Assembly: GCA_046594105.1 (NCBI GenBank)
Contig: JBKJQB010000189.1
Coordinates: forward strand, 1-23,100
Source of the DNA: JBDSGC01 sp046594105
GTDB lineage: Bacteria; Acidobacteriota; Thermoanaerobaculia; Gp7-AA8
Length of the DNA stretch: 23,100 bases
Direction: 5' to 3'
Both the position numbers and the translations under genes were made by a program. This document shows, piece by piece, positions 22,736 through 23,100 of this stretch. The notes under the pieces are model-generated. The model worked only from the letters and a program-made list of their open reading frames with translations. It was not told the origin of the DNA and made no database searches. Position 1 is the stretch's first letter, and each line of letters starts with the position of its first letter.

Positions 22736-23100
22736 CAGCGATTGAGGGTGGAAAACGCGAGCCTCCCCATCGAGTGTCCTTCTCCCCGCACACGGGGAGA
22801 AGGTCCGCGAAGCGGGGATGAGGGGTCCTGCTTCGTCCAGTGAGCTTCCCTCATCCGCCTTCGGCACCTTCTCCCCGTGCCCGGGGAGAAGGACTCTCGA
22901 GGGAAGGGCACACGCAGGAAGCAGCGATTGATGGTGAGACACGCGAGTCTCCCCATCGAGTGTCCTTCTCCCCGCACACGGGGAGAAGGTCGCGAAGCGG
23001 GGATGAGGAGTCCTGTTTCGTCGAATGCGCTCCCCTCATCCGCCTTCGGCACCTTCTCCCCGTGCGCGGGGAGAAGGACTCTCGAGGGAAGGGCACACGC
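22736..23100. repeat. Tandem ~186-nt unit with paired hairpins, running off the right edge
   Basis: The stretch 22736-22915 is repeated at 22922-23100 with an offset of 186 nt, falling to 185 after a 1-nt deletion. Each unit contains two palindromes with CCTTCTCCCCG/CGGGGAGAAGG arms: 22778-22803 and 22867-22892 in unit 1, 22964-22989 and 23052-23077 in unit 2. Between them is GCGAAGCGGGGATGAG, pairing with CTCATCCGCCTTCGG-type sequence. A single copy of the palindrome occurs at 13971-13996. This is an extragenic palindromic (REP/BIME- or MITE-like) element. No gene is present. Confidence 0.85.

Noticed and set aside
22736..23100. Regularly spaced repeats resembling a CRISPR array
   Set aside because: The repeated unit is about 186 nt, the intervening sequence is itself repeated rather than unique, and no cas gene is present. 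It is a tandem palindromic element.

Overview
The window is GC-rich bacterial chromosomal DNA with tightly packed genes, GTG and TTG starts, and many dispersed palindromic repeats between genes. No rRNA, tRNA, transposase or CRISPR array is visible. The gene mix suggests a free-living Gram-negative-type bacterium, possibly Acidobacteriota or a related phylum. It includes a secreted S9 peptidase, a TPR lipoprotein- or periplasm-like protein, a membrane phosphodiesterase-like protein ending in a sulfatase-type tail, and CheB/CheR hybrid kinases. The phylum is an inference from family content only.

Left part (1-2302, all minus strand): the start of a secreted protein running off the edge, a ParE/RelE-type toxin with its antitoxin, and a mutY-yceI pair whose reading frames overlap by 4 nt.

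Central part (2349-8459): a gas vesicle locus in three transcription units. Unit 1 (plus) is gvpF/L-1, gvpG and a double-domain ArsA/Get3-type ATPase. Unit 2 (minus, convergent with unit 1) is gvpF/L-3, a small GvpA/J/M/S-type gene, gvpF/L-2 and gvpK. Unit 3 (plus, divergent from unit 2) is gvpJ and gvpA, followed by a VOC-fold gene. Together these encode the shell protein (GvpA), tip/nucleation-type paralogues (GvpJ and GvpM/S type), and assembly factors (three GvpF/L, GvpG, GvpK). No gvpN (AAA+ ATPase) and no gvpC lie between the flanking non-gvp genes. The only ATPase in the locus is the ArsA-like protein, which makes it the most interesting feature here.

Right part (8519-23100): a VOC protein, an S9 prolyl-oligopeptidase-type peptidase in a probable operon with a membrane phosphodiesterase-like protein whose metal-site motifs look degenerate, a divergent site-2 protease, a small zinc-ribbon protein, a 1274-residue CheB-CheR-PAS-GAF-histidine kinase, a divergent stand-alone CheB with a C-terminal zinc ribbon, a GNAT acetyltransferase and a secreted TPR protein. 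Gene-free gaps hold at least five families of palindromic repeats. These include a 79-nt direct repeat flanking the gvpJ-gvpA-VOC block and a tandemly duplicated ~186-nt hairpin unit at the right edge.

Several genes without a Shine-Dalgarno sequence have a TANNNT box 6-10 nt before the start codon, which suggests leaderless transcription.
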